Positions 1 to 6,306 of a DNA stretch of 7,304 bases are shown in pieces. Position 1 is the stretch's first letter; the number at the start of each line of letters is the position of its first letter. Under the pieces are notes generated by a model. The model saw nothing but the letters and a program-made list of their open reading frames with translations, did no database searches and was not told the DNA's origin. Origin of the DNA: Coriobacteriales bacterium (GTDB lineage: Bacteria; Actinomycetota; Coriobacteriia; Coriobacteriales; UBA8131); assembly GCA_031274985.1 (NCBI GenBank), contig JAISPK010000032.1, positions 1 through 7,304 of the forward strand, in the 5' to 3' direction. The position numbers were made by a program, and so were the translations under genes.

Positions 1-149
1 CCCCAGGGATTTGCTCTGCGAAATTCTGAAACATCAGGAAGTTTCGTTGGTGGCTGACCAGTCTGTAACTTTTTTGCAGACAAAGCATCACTTGCAGACA
101 CCGTCCTCCAGTACTCGAGTGCCGAATTATGGCTGATGAACCAATCCAT
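1..149 (-). CDS. Hypothetical protein, N-terminal part only (runs off the left edge)
   Basis: An open frame starts at the ATG at 149-147 and stays open for 49 codons to the edge of the window. The product begins MDWFISHNSALEYWR and continues with a polar, proline-containing stretch (LQTGQPPTKLPD) and then SEFRRANPW. From memory, the ISHxSALEYWR-like opening resembles hypothetical proteins of Eggerthellaceae, some of which are annotated as AbiEi-like or endonuclease-like; this was not checked and no function is assigned. There is no convincing Shine-Dalgarno site before the ATG (aaaacaattct). An alternative overlapping frame from an ATG at 168-166 (MVKTILWIG) is also open to the edge, and a plus-strand frame is open from 2 to 142, so the choice rests on how protein-like the sequence looks. 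A TATAAT-containing promoter lies 55 bp upstream, inside the segment bounded by inverted repeats. Confidence 0.5.
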   Translation of the reverse strand, partial: MDWFISHNSALEYWRTVSASDALSAKKLQTGQPPTKLPDVSEFRRANPW

Positions 150-165
150 AGAATTGTTTTTACCA

Positions 166-324
166 TTTCTGCTTAATAATTGCCAAAAGGCGAGGTTTCT
201 ATTATTATAGCTTACTAGCTTTCATACCGCAAGACGTAAACCAGCAGGTCAGAAGGCCGCCGCTCCTAAGCTAATATTTTGGATTTCGAGAAAACCTCGC
301 CTTTTGGCAAATATTAAGCAGAAA
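166..324. repeat. 33-bp inverted repeats flanking a 93-bp segment (candidate invertible promoter element)
   Basis: The left arm (166-198) and right arm (292-324) are reverse complements at 32 of 33 positions; the one mismatch is 179/311. Each arm holds the small palindrome GCCAAAAGGC (182-191 on the left). The 93 bp between the arms (199-291) contain a shorter inverted pair, TAGCTTA (208-214) with TAAGCTA (267-273), and a leftward promoter. Weaker symmetry continues outward: gttttt 156-161 with aaaaac 330-335, and ACCAATC 140-146 with GATTGGT 342-348. The layout matches invertible promoters, where a recombinase flips a promoter between inverted repeats. It could instead be a MITE, although I see no target-site duplication, or a long RNA hairpin. 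No recombinase gene is in the window. Confidence 0.85.
204..232 (-). promoter_or_regulatory. Predicted sigma-70-type promoter pointing left, inside the inverted repeats
   Basis: On the minus strand there is a perfect -10 hexamer TATAAT (209-204). It is preceded at exactly 17 bp by TTGCGG (232-227), a partial -35 match (TTG correct). Transcription would start near 197, in the left inverted-repeat arm, and run into the partial gene that starts at 149. If the segment between the repeats were inverted, the same promoter would fire rightward, antisense to the 3' end of hyuA. Confidence 0.5.
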
Positions 325-524
325 AGCCGAAAAACTTTATTGATTGGTGCCAAAACACTTCAAGAGCACCCAGAGAGTCCCTGCTGTGCCATAACGGAAA
401 CAAAACAGGGCATGCTTCTGACAATACGCTTCAAAAGCAGTCAGTGAACACCTGCCGCTCTGCCGCCATTGGAAACGAGAACGCAGGCCGTCACCGGTGT
501 AGACAATCAGCAGCTCCTTGCCTT
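325..524. other. Intergenic stretch, nothing clearly identifiable
   Basis: These 200 bp follow the hyuA stop codon, in the direction of its transcription. I find no strong intrinsic terminator: the only candidate is a 5-bp stem, CCCTG (379-383) with CAGGG (406-410), with a 22-nt loop and no T-tract. A plus-strand frame runs through here from 339 to 899, but most of it is antisense to hyuA and its product looks like a shadow. Confidence 0.6.
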
Positions 525-2636
525 TTACTTAAGCCCTTCAATCAGATAGCCGTGGATGTCCGTGACGCGCAGAGAATACTCCGGCAGCACGACAACCGTT
601 GTAGTAGGCTCCTCGATAATTGCCGGTCCCTCTATGGTATGGCCGCAGATCAGATCGCTTCCCTTGTAAACCGGAGTGTGCACGGGATCATGCAAGCCCC
701 CGCACCTAAAGTACACGTCGCGCTTGCAATACGGCACCACCGGCACCAACGCCGGGTCTATCGCACTTGGCGCGGTATCAAGCAAGTCGGCAGCATGGTT
801 TTTGCCAATGGCCTTGACCCGCCAATAGACACACTCCACGGCAGAGTCGGTTCGGATCGTAAAGGTGCGCTCGTACTCCTGGTGAAAGGTCTCTTCTAAG
901 ACAGGGATAGATTCCTCGTCTAAGAGGTGGCGCCCGTTAAGCAAGTCGGTGATGTCAATGGACAGGTCCCAGACCTGGAAGGGATAATGCCCCTCCATAT
1001 AAAACTCGATTTGTCTGTTGGACTTGGCGATTCCATTGCGCTCGAAGAAATCAAGGGCCATTCTCTTGAGGCTGCTCAAAGCTTCATTGACCGCATCGAT
1101 ATTGAAATTGCGCGTTGAAGTAAGTGTGCGGAGACTGTTTTCCCAGACGGTGTCAGACAGCACCCCGCCGGCGGCACTCAGCCCCCCGGCAGAGCGAGGA
1201 ATGAGGAGCCGTTGCATCTCGAGGCCCTCCGCCAGAGGAATGGCGTGCAGCCCGCAGGCGCCGCCCCCGGCTATCATCGTATAGTTGCGGGGATCCACCC
1301 CCTGCCAGATGGTGATGTCCTTGATAGCGGTGATCATATTGGCGTTGACCGTAGCCCAGATAGCGTATGCCGCCTCCAGCGTGCTGATGCCCAGCTTGCG
1401 GGCGATGTGCTCCTCAATGGCACCGTAGGCGCGCTCGGGCGCCAAAGTCATCCTGCCCTCGTTGAAAAACTCAGGATTCAGATAGCCCAGCACCAGATTG
1501 GCATCGGTGACGGTAGGCAACTCGCTACCGCGGTTATAGCAGGCCGGCCCCGGCAGGGAGCCGGCAGAAGTGGGCCCCACGCGGATCATACCGCCATTGT
1601 CTACCCAGGCGATGGAGCCACCGCCTGCACCGATGCTGTGTACGCTGACCCTCGAGATCCCGGGGATCTCTGCTCCTATCAAAGCCTCACGGGAAACCGA
1701 GACATGACCTACGATGACACAGCTGACGTCAAAAGTGGTGCCACCCATGTCGAGGATCACGGCATTGCTGTCGTTGAGCTCTTTTTCTGCATATACTTTT
1801 CCGGCGACGGGAGCCATTGAGGGGCCTGAATCCAGAGAGTAAAGCGGTTTTTGGACGATCTCGCTGGCGTCCATGATGCCGCCGGCGCAGTTAAGCAGCC
1901 CGATCTCGCCACGAAACCCGAATTCCTGCAGCCGCTCATTGAGCGTAGTAACGTAGGTAGAGACCAGCTTTCTGAGAGAGGCGTCCATCGCTGCCGAAAC
2001 CCAGCGCCGGTATTCCCGGTCAGAAGGATTGACCTCGGAGCTCACGACTACCTCTACCTCGGGCCACAGTTCTTTGACGAGGGCAGCTGCCTGGTGCTCG
2101 TGGCTGCTATTGACCGTTGACCAGAGAAAGCAGATACAGACGGCCTCAACCTCAAAGTTGCGTAGCGACTCCACGGCACGGGCAACTTCCTCTTTGTTGA
2201 GCGGCACTTCGATGCCGCCTTCGGAATTGATACGCTCTTCAATCGGCAGGGTAAGATAGCGGGGCACAAAGGGCTCCGGATAGGCAATCTCAATATCAAA
2301 GGGGCCTTTATTGGGGCCTTCTCTGAAGAGGAGCACGTCGCGGAACCCCTGCGTGCAGAGCACGCCGACCTTGCCGGTTTTCTTTTCGATGATGGCGTTA
2401 GAAGCGATTGTGGAGCCGTGTGTCAAATGGCCGCCGCAAGAAACGCTGATGTCGGTCAGGAAATCAGCAAAGTCTTCCTGGTAATGCTCGGCTGCGATTC
2501 TCAGGGCTTCCAGGATGCCCTGAGCCCAGTCGCCCGGGGTTGTGGGTGACTTGAATATCCTGATATATCCGCGCTCGTCAAGAACAGCGGCATCGGTAAA
2601 GGTACCGCCTACGTCAACGCAAACGTGCTTACTCAC
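525..2636 (-). CDS. hyuA: Hydantoinase/oxoprolinase family protein, HyuA subunit (ATP-dependent)
   Basis: The 703-residue product has the full architecture of the HyuA family: an N-terminal domain (about 1-180), the Hydantoinase_A ATPase core (about 200-490) and a C-terminal domain (about 500-703). Visible motifs of the actin-like ATPase fold are DVGGTFTD (8-15), THGSTIASNAIIE (72-84), LDMGGTTFD (295-303), SIGAGGGSIAWVD (334-346), GPTSAGSLPGPACY (354-367) and GGGACGLHA (457-465). Family members such as N-methylhydantoinase and 5-oxoprolinase use ATP to activate a cyclic amide for ring opening, in complex with HyuB, in the cytoplasm. The start is GTG at 2636, with GGGAGG seven bases upstream. 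It overlaps the hyuB stop by four bases (GTGA), so translation is probably coupled. The stop is TAA. The related acetone and acetophenone carboxylases share this fold, so the substrate is not settled by homology; N-methylhydantoin or another N-methylated amide is inferred only from the mttB neighbour. Confidence 0.92.
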   Translation of the reverse strand: MSKHVCVDVGGTFTDAAVLDERGYIRIFKSPTTPGDWAQGILEALRIAAEHYQEDFADFLTDISVSCGGHLTHGSTIASNAIIEKKTGKVGVLCTQGFRDVLLFREGPNKGPFDIEIAYPEPFVPRYLTLPIEERINSEGGIEVPLNKEEVARAVESLRNFEVEAVCICFLWSTVNSSHEHQAAALVKELWPEVEVVVSSEVNPSDREYRRWVSAAMDASLRKLVSTYVTTLNERLQEFGFRGEIGLLNCAGGIMDASEIVQKPLYSLDSGPSMAPVAGKVYAEKELNDSNAVILDMGGTTFDVSCVIVGHVSVSREALIGAEIPGISRVSVHSIGAGGGSIAWVDNGGMIRVGPTSAGSLPGPACYNRGSELPTVTDANLVLGYLNPEFFNEGRMTLAPERAYGAIEEHIARKLGISTLEAAYAIWATVNANMITAIKDITIWQGVDPRNYTMIAGGGACGLHAIPLAEGLEMQRLLIPRSAGGLSAAGGVLSDTVWENSLRTLTSTRNFNIDAVNEALSSLKRMALDFFERNGIAKSNRQIEFYMEGHYPFQVWDLSIDITDLLNGRHLLDEESIPVLEETFHQEYERTFTIRTDSAVECVYWRVKAIGKNHAADLLDTAPSAIDPALVPVVPYCKRDVYFRCGGLHDPVHTPVYKGSDLICGHTIEGPAIIEEPTTTVVVLPEYSLRVTDIHGYLIEGLK

Positions 2637-4426
2637 CGGACTTCCTCCCTTGTTTTGGCCAGATCTGCGCGCAGAGTGACCGTTGCCTCCTCAATGACCC
2701 GGTACTTCTCAGTGCTGGTATCAATAACCACGCCATAGACGGCAAGGGCAAACTCCTCAGTGATCCAGCCTTCACGCACACGATGGCAGACCAAAGAAGG
2801 ATCCCTCTTGAGCGGGTCGCCATAACCGCCGCCGCTGGAGCTTTCAGAAACGATGGCCTCCCCAAAATCCAGCGTAGGCTCTGCAAAGGGCGGCAGTACC
2901 TGTGCGGAGGACTCGCCGAGAGCTCGGTTGTACTTCCATGCCGCCGCCGGATGCCCCTGCCCGCCGCCACAAGCTCCCAGGGGAGGATTGTCAATACCGT
3001 CACAGGAGTAAGCGCAGGTTACGGGGTGGCGGCGGGGAGTCAGCACAAATTTGCACGAAGGTGCCGAGTCGTACATCCCCGGACCCAGAGAGTCGCAGAT
3101 GATCTCTTCTTCTACGATGAGGATGGGGTAGCGCTGCTCCAAGGTCTCTACGGAATTCCAGTTCAAGGCGCCGCCGGTGCAGGGATACTGATAGGTGACC
3201 CAGCCATCAAACCCGTTTACGCCGGGTCCGCCGGTCATGCCGCAGAACATCTGGTTTACAAAGGGGTGGTCTCCATAGCGCCAGTCCTTGCCGGATATAA
3301 CCGATACCGCCGGGCACTGCACCGCGCCCCCTTCGGCGACACCGCGTACCGCCGTTACCTGATTCATGAGGGCCTGCGTGCCCGAGATGATACGATCGGC
3401 CAGATTGGTGGTGGCCAGTGAAGAAGAATACGGAGCCTTGGCTTTTCCCACGATGCAGCCCTCGCGCATCAAAACCTCTATGTGTCTCATTGCCCCTTCG
3501 TTGCTTGGAATGTCAGAAGGCAGACGGTTCAGGATACCGGTTACCGCGCTTCCCCGAACAGTGGCCTCGCACATATTTAGCCCGCATTCCAGAGAGTCGA
3601 TATTATCGGTAAGGTCGATGATCATGCGTCCTTCTTCGGGTTTGATCTCACAGGAAATATGGATGTTTATCTCCGGAGTGAGCCCCTTGATAGCATCGCT
3701 TTTTATGTCGTAGTGCCAGATACCCGCCGGCAAGGTGGCAATCTCTTCGCGCATACGTTTGCTGCCGTAATCATGGTACGCCTCGCAAAAATCCCTAATT
3801 AAGTCAGTGCCGTATTCTGCGCAGAGGGCTTCCAGGCGTTTTTCTCCTGTTCTGGCCGAGCCGACACAGGCCTGATGGTCGCCGTACCAGATCTCCGGCA
3901 CGCGGATACGGGCCTTGGCAATGGCGATGATATCGTGCACTTCGTGGTATTCCTTCTCGATCTTTACGCAGGGCCAGCTGATGGCACCTTCTTCGTAGAG
4001 ATCACGCGCATTAGCGTGATAAGTTGAAGGAATGGAATTGCCGATATCAGCCTGGTGGCCTTTGGCAACGGCAAAGAAGAGCAGCTCGTCTTCAAAGAAC
4101 ACCGGGGCGATGTAGGTAAAATCAGCATGGTGCGTATTGCCGTGGTAGGGCGAGTTGTTCAAGAACAGGTCGCCGGCTTTAATACCCTCGGGATGCTCAA
4201 AGCAATACCGCACCGTAAGGCCCATGTTGGCACAGTGCACCGGAATACTCTCGGCCAGGGCGAGCACGTCGCCGTTGCAATCACAGATTGCCGTCGAGAG
4301 ATCATGGCAAACGCTCATCAGCTGAGAACGTGCGGTGCGCATGAGGGTATTGGCCATTTCCAGACAAATGCTGTGCAGGCGACTGGAAATGACGGACAGT
4401 AAGTAGGGTTCGATCTGTTTGGGCAT
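2633..4426 (-). CDS. hyuB: Hydantoinase B/oxoprolinase family protein, HyuB subunit
   Basis: The product has 597 residues and covers the whole Hydantoinase_B family. Recognisable landmarks are LNNSPYHGNTHHADF (89-103, the place of the usual NDPYxGGTHxxD motif), GHQADIGNSIP (123-133), VETLEQRYPIL (426-436), PPLGACGGGQGHP (481-493) and the hallmark C-terminal GGGYGDPLKRDP (532-543). HyuB partners HyuA in ATP-dependent hydrolysis of cyclic amides, or in carboxylation in the acetone carboxylase relatives, and is thought to contribute the metal/hydrolytic site. Two motif positions differ from the common form: NSPY replaces NDPY, and GN replaces GG in both the GNTH and ADIGN motifs. This suggests a divergent subfamily with its own substrate. 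The ATG at 4426-4424 has a strong Shine-Dalgarno, GGAGGAG (4438-4432), five bases upstream. The TGA stop overlaps the hyuA start. The 140-bp gap to mttB has no obvious promoter, so co-transcription with mttB is likely. Confidence 0.93.
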   Translation of the reverse strand: MPKQIEPYLLSVISSRLHSICLEMANTLMRTARSQLMSVCHDLSTAICDCNGDVLALAESIPVHCANMGLTVRYCFEHPEGIKAGDLFLNNSPYHGNTHHADFTYIAPVFFEDELLFFAVAKGHQADIGNSIPSTYHANARDLYEEGAISWPCVKIEKEYHEVHDIIAIAKARIRVPEIWYGDHQACVGSARTGEKRLEALCAEYGTDLIRDFCEAYHDYGSKRMREEIATLPAGIWHYDIKSDAIKGLTPEINIHISCEIKPEEGRMIIDLTDNIDSLECGLNMCEATVRGSAVTGILNRLPSDIPSNEGAMRHIEVLMREGCIVGKAKAPYSSSLATTNLADRIISGTQALMNQVTAVRGVAEGGAVQCPAVSVISGKDWRYGDHPFVNQMFCGMTGGPGVNGFDGWVTYQYPCTGGALNWNSVETLEQRYPILIVEEEIICDSLGPGMYDSAPSCKFVLTPRRHPVTCAYSCDGIDNPPLGACGGGQGHPAAAWKYNRALGESSAQVLPPFAEPTLDFGEAIVSESSSGGGYGDPLKRDPSLVCHRVREGWITEEFALAVYGVVIDTSTEKYRVIEEATVTLRADLAKTREEVR

Positions 4427-4566
4427 AGAAACTCCTCCAACGCTTATGAGGCGCAGACGCAGGTGCAGATGCAGGCTAAGGCGCAGGTGTTTGCACTGGC
4501 ATACCCGCTGACGTTGATTCAGACGCGGCCAGCAACACCCTTCGACTTACCGATAAAAGCGAGTTG
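4427..4566. other. Spacer between mttB and hyuB
   Basis: This 140-bp gap holds the hyuB Shine-Dalgarno (4432-4438) and a degenerate hexamer repeat (4451-4486). I see no intrinsic terminator for mttB and no good promoter for hyuB, which favours one transcript. It has no corrinoid protein gene or other small gene that I can support. Confidence 0.6.
4451..4486. repeat. Degenerate hexanucleotide repeat, six units of NNGCAG
   Basis: Six consecutive hexamers read gcgcag, acgcag, gtgcag, atgcag, gctaag, gcgcag; five end in GCAG and one is degenerate. It lies in the mttB-hyuB spacer, so on the mRNA it is a CUGC-rich tract upstream of the hyuB ribosome binding site. It may be a slippage-prone microsatellite; no function is evident. 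Confidence 0.7.
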
Positions 4567-6036
4567 TCAAACGCCTTCTTCTTCCGCGGCTTCGGCGATG
4601 ATGTCTTCCATAAACGCCTCCGAGCCGGGAGGAAGAGGATCGGGTTTGTGGTTTTCCAGGACCCACTTTGCCTTTTCGGTTGCCCGCTCCAACAGGTCCT
4701 TGCCGCCCATCGTGGCCCAGCCTTCCCGCATGCCGCGGTCGAAGAGCTCTGAATGGGATTGCGCTGTTCTGAAGTTATCAAAGGTGTGCCCGTGCGTGAC
4801 GAATTCGCCGCCGATGCCAACCTCTTTGATCACCTCAGTAGCCATGTTGTAATCGCTGATATCAATGCCTCTTACGGCATACTTGATCATCTCGGCAATC
4901 TCGTTATCGATTACCAGCTGCGCAAAGTCAAAGGTAATGCCCATCTCCAGCATGCCGAGCCCATAGATCACGTTGGCACCTGCCAGCGCCGGCAAGAGAG
5001 CGGTTATCGTTTTTTCGTGAGCAGCCTGACCGTCGGCGAGCTTGGAATCCCCCTATCCACCGGCAACCCAGCTGGGCAGATGATAGAATTGCGCCAGTTT
5101 TGCAACGCCGGCGTTGATCATCGCCAGCTCAGGGCAACCCACCGGAGAGGTGGTGTAGCGCAGGTCCATGATCGTGGTGGAACTACCGTAGACAATGGGA
5201 GCGCCGGGGCAGGTAGCCTGTGATAAAACGATAGCAGCCAACACTTCAGCGTTATGGGTAATCAAAGTGCCCGCGAGGGTCACGGGTGTCGTGCCGCCAG
5301 CCAGAGCCATGGAGATAATCGTGATGGGCATGCCCATGCGCGCACATTCCATGATGAGTTCCGTGGACTCAGGAGCCAACTGCAGGGGGCTGATGGGACA
5401 GGTGATAGTACTGAATATGGGACGTTCTCTGAATGCCGCTTCCGAGCCGGCAATGTGGCACATCATCCGGTGAGCCCTTCGCAGATTGCGCACATTTCCG
5501 CAGCCTTGCGTCACATGCTTTGAGGTGTTAGTGATGTTGACCTGCGTTTCATGCAGGGGTGCGATGATGGCAGGCGTATCCTGCGCAGCGACCGATCGCT
5601 CGTGTATGTCAATGGCGCTGCACCAGTCTGCCATGAGGGCAGCCTGCGCGGTATCGCTCTTTACGGTGGGCCGGTGCTCACCGGTGTAGAGGTCATTGAT
5701 CATAATGCCTTCGCCAAAATTGGTGAACCCCACCCGGTTGTCTTCTAGCACATAATCCTTTGCCGGGTTTCTCCCCGCAAAAACAACCGAGGCAGGTGCC
5801 TTGAGAATAGCGTCTTCTACCACATAAGCAGGAAAGCGCACCACGTTTTTGTCTTTATTTACCTTGCAGCCGATAGAAGCAAGTGTTTCCTGGGCTACCG
5901 GGTCTTTGATCCCCATGCCCACGTCTTTTAGTATTTCCAGCGTTGATAGGTGTAGGGCATACAACTCGTCATCAGTAAACATATTGATACTGATGCCAGA
6001 AGATTTTTGGTATCCTGCCCTGGAATTCTTTTTCAT
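4567..6036 (-). CDS. mttB: Trimethylamine methyltransferase MttB family, pyrrolysine-containing (in-frame UAG)
   Basis: Read through the UAG at 5055-5053, this gene gives a 489-residue protein with pyrrolysine at residue 328. That is close to the known archaeal MttB (about 495 residues, Pyl near 334). The sequence HLPSWVAGG precedes the amber codon and GDSKLADGQAAHEKT follows it in the same frame, and family-like sequence continues (LAGANVIYGLGMLEMG) to a TGA stop at 4569. The conserved open frame on both sides makes a nonsense mutation unlikely. MttB binds trimethylamine, with pyrrolysine positioning the substrate, and passes a methyl group to a cognate corrinoid protein in the cytoplasm. 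I chose the ATG at 6036-6034 because AGGGAGAGG (6050-6042) sits five bases upstream; an in-frame TTG at 6063 would add nine residues but is less likely. No corrinoid protein gene is adjacent. MttB homologues without pyrrolysine act on quaternary amines, but the amber codon points to the true trimethylamine-type clade. The actual substrate remains inferred. Confidence 0.93.
5053..5055 (-). other. In-frame amber codon read as pyrrolysine (mttB residue 328)
   Basis: The plus-strand bases CTA give UAG in the mRNA, in frame with the upstream coding sequence (6036-5056) and the downstream coding sequence (5052-4567). It sits within VAGG-[UAG]-GDSK, the active-site position of pyrrolysine in MttB. 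An automatic annotation would split the gene here into two ORFs, with a false TTG start at 4995 for the second. Confidence 0.9.
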
Positions 6037-6041
6037 TGCAA

Positions 6042-6050
6042 CCTCTCCCT
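6042..6050 (-). promoter_or_regulatory. Ribosome binding site that decides the mttB start
   Basis: The minus strand reads AGGGAGAGG, then ttgca, then ATG. This strong site favours the ATG at 6036 over the longer TTG-initiated frame from 6063. Confidence 0.8.
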
Positions 6051-6058
6051 TGTCTTTT

Positions 6059-6078
6059 GGCAACCCATTCCTGCTGCC
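6059..6078 (-). other. Hairpin in the mttB leader near the ribosome binding site
   Basis: In the mRNA, GGCAGC (6078-6073) can pair with GUUGCC (6064-6059) with one G-U pair and an 8-nt loop. It lies just upstream of the mttB Shine-Dalgarno and could affect translation. The evidence is only the pairing potential. Confidence 0.35.
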
Positions 6079-6101
6079 TTTTTAGGTAACGTATTCTTGC
6101 T

Positions 6102-6120
6102 GCTTTCTGCCCCAGAAAGC
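6102..6120. repeat. Perfect 8-bp inverted repeat with 3-nt loop in the mttB leader
   Basis: GCTTTCTG (6102-6109) and CAGAAAGC (6113-6120) are exact reverse complements separated by CCC. In the mRNA this gives a tight hairpin about 20 nt after the predicted transcription start. No U-tract follows on either strand, so it does not look like a complete intrinsic terminator. It may be a leader structure or a protein-binding site. Confidence 0.6.
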
Positions 6121-6122
6121 GA

Positions 6123-6145
6123 TAGCCAATGCTCCTTGTTGGCTA
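6123..6145. promoter_or_regulatory. Operator-like inverted repeat TAGCCAA-N9-TTGGCTA at the mttB transcription start
   Basis: The 7-bp arms (6123-6129 and 6139-6145) are perfect reverse complements. The element abuts the predicted -10 hexamer (6145-6150) and covers the predicted start site, where a repressor would block transcription. It could equally form a hairpin at the 5' end of the mRNA, with AAGGAG exposed in the loop. The regulator is unknown. Confidence 0.5.
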
Positions 6146-6174
6146 CAATAGCGGTAAGGGAGCTTGATGGTCAA
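6145..6174 (-). promoter_or_regulatory. Predicted sigma-70-type promoter of the mttB-hyuB-hyuA unit
   Basis: On the minus strand, TTGACC (6174-6169, five of six matches to the -35 consensus) is followed after 18 bp by TATTGT (6150-6145, four of six for -10). Transcription would start near 6138, giving a leader of about 100 nt before the mttB ATG. The -35 box lies inside the palindrome at 6169-6184. Confidence 0.5.
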
Positions 6175-6184
6175 TGCCCTGACC
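6169..6184. promoter_or_regulatory. Operator-like palindrome GGTCA-N6-TGACC over the mttB -35 box
   Basis: Perfect 5-bp half-sites with a 6-bp spacer overlap the predicted -35 hexamer. The size and position fit a dimeric transcription factor site. No regulator gene is in the window, so the partner is unknown. Confidence 0.4.
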
Positions 6185-6306
6185 GGCAAGGTACAAGAAG
6201 TGGGTGATTCTGTTATGAGGAGGGCTTTTTTGTCCCGTTCAAAGCGACAGGCTCACCAGAAAGAATGGCGAGAAAGTGATAGATTGCGCGCTATTGTTAC
6301 GAAGGG
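6185..6306. other. Region downstream of lexA
   Basis: This stretch after the lexA stop holds one modest stem, CTCACCA (6252-6258) with TGGCGAG (6266-6272). It has seven pairs on the minus-strand RNA including one G-U, but no T-tract, so it is at best a weak terminator. No gene is supported here. Confidence 0.4.

Noticed and set aside
199..291. tRNA or pylT gene between the inverted repeats
   Set aside because: No cloverleaf, no CUA anticodon loop and no T-loop consensus could be found in the segment.
444..899. Plus-strand open frame of 151 codons overlapping the hyuA 3' end
   Set aside because: Mostly antisense to a strongly supported gene, no recognisable domain, GTG start without a ribosome site; a shadow frame.
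1212..1820. Plus-strand frame of 202 codons inside hyuA
   Set aside because: Lies wholly antisense to the HyuA ATPase core, and its product has low-complexity His/Gly/Asp content typical of a shadow.
2783..3421. Plus-strand frame of 212 codons inside hyuB
   Set aside because: Antisense to conserved HyuB motifs including GGGYGDPLKRDP; no domain of its own.
5053..6063. Treating mttB as a pseudogene broken by a nonsense mutation
   Set aside because: There is one stop only, it is amber, and it sits at the known pyrrolysine site with intact conserved frame on both sides.
6037..6138. Cobalamin riboswitch in the mttB leader
   Set aside because: The leader is only about 100 nt and shows no B12-box-like sequence or the expected multi-stem core.
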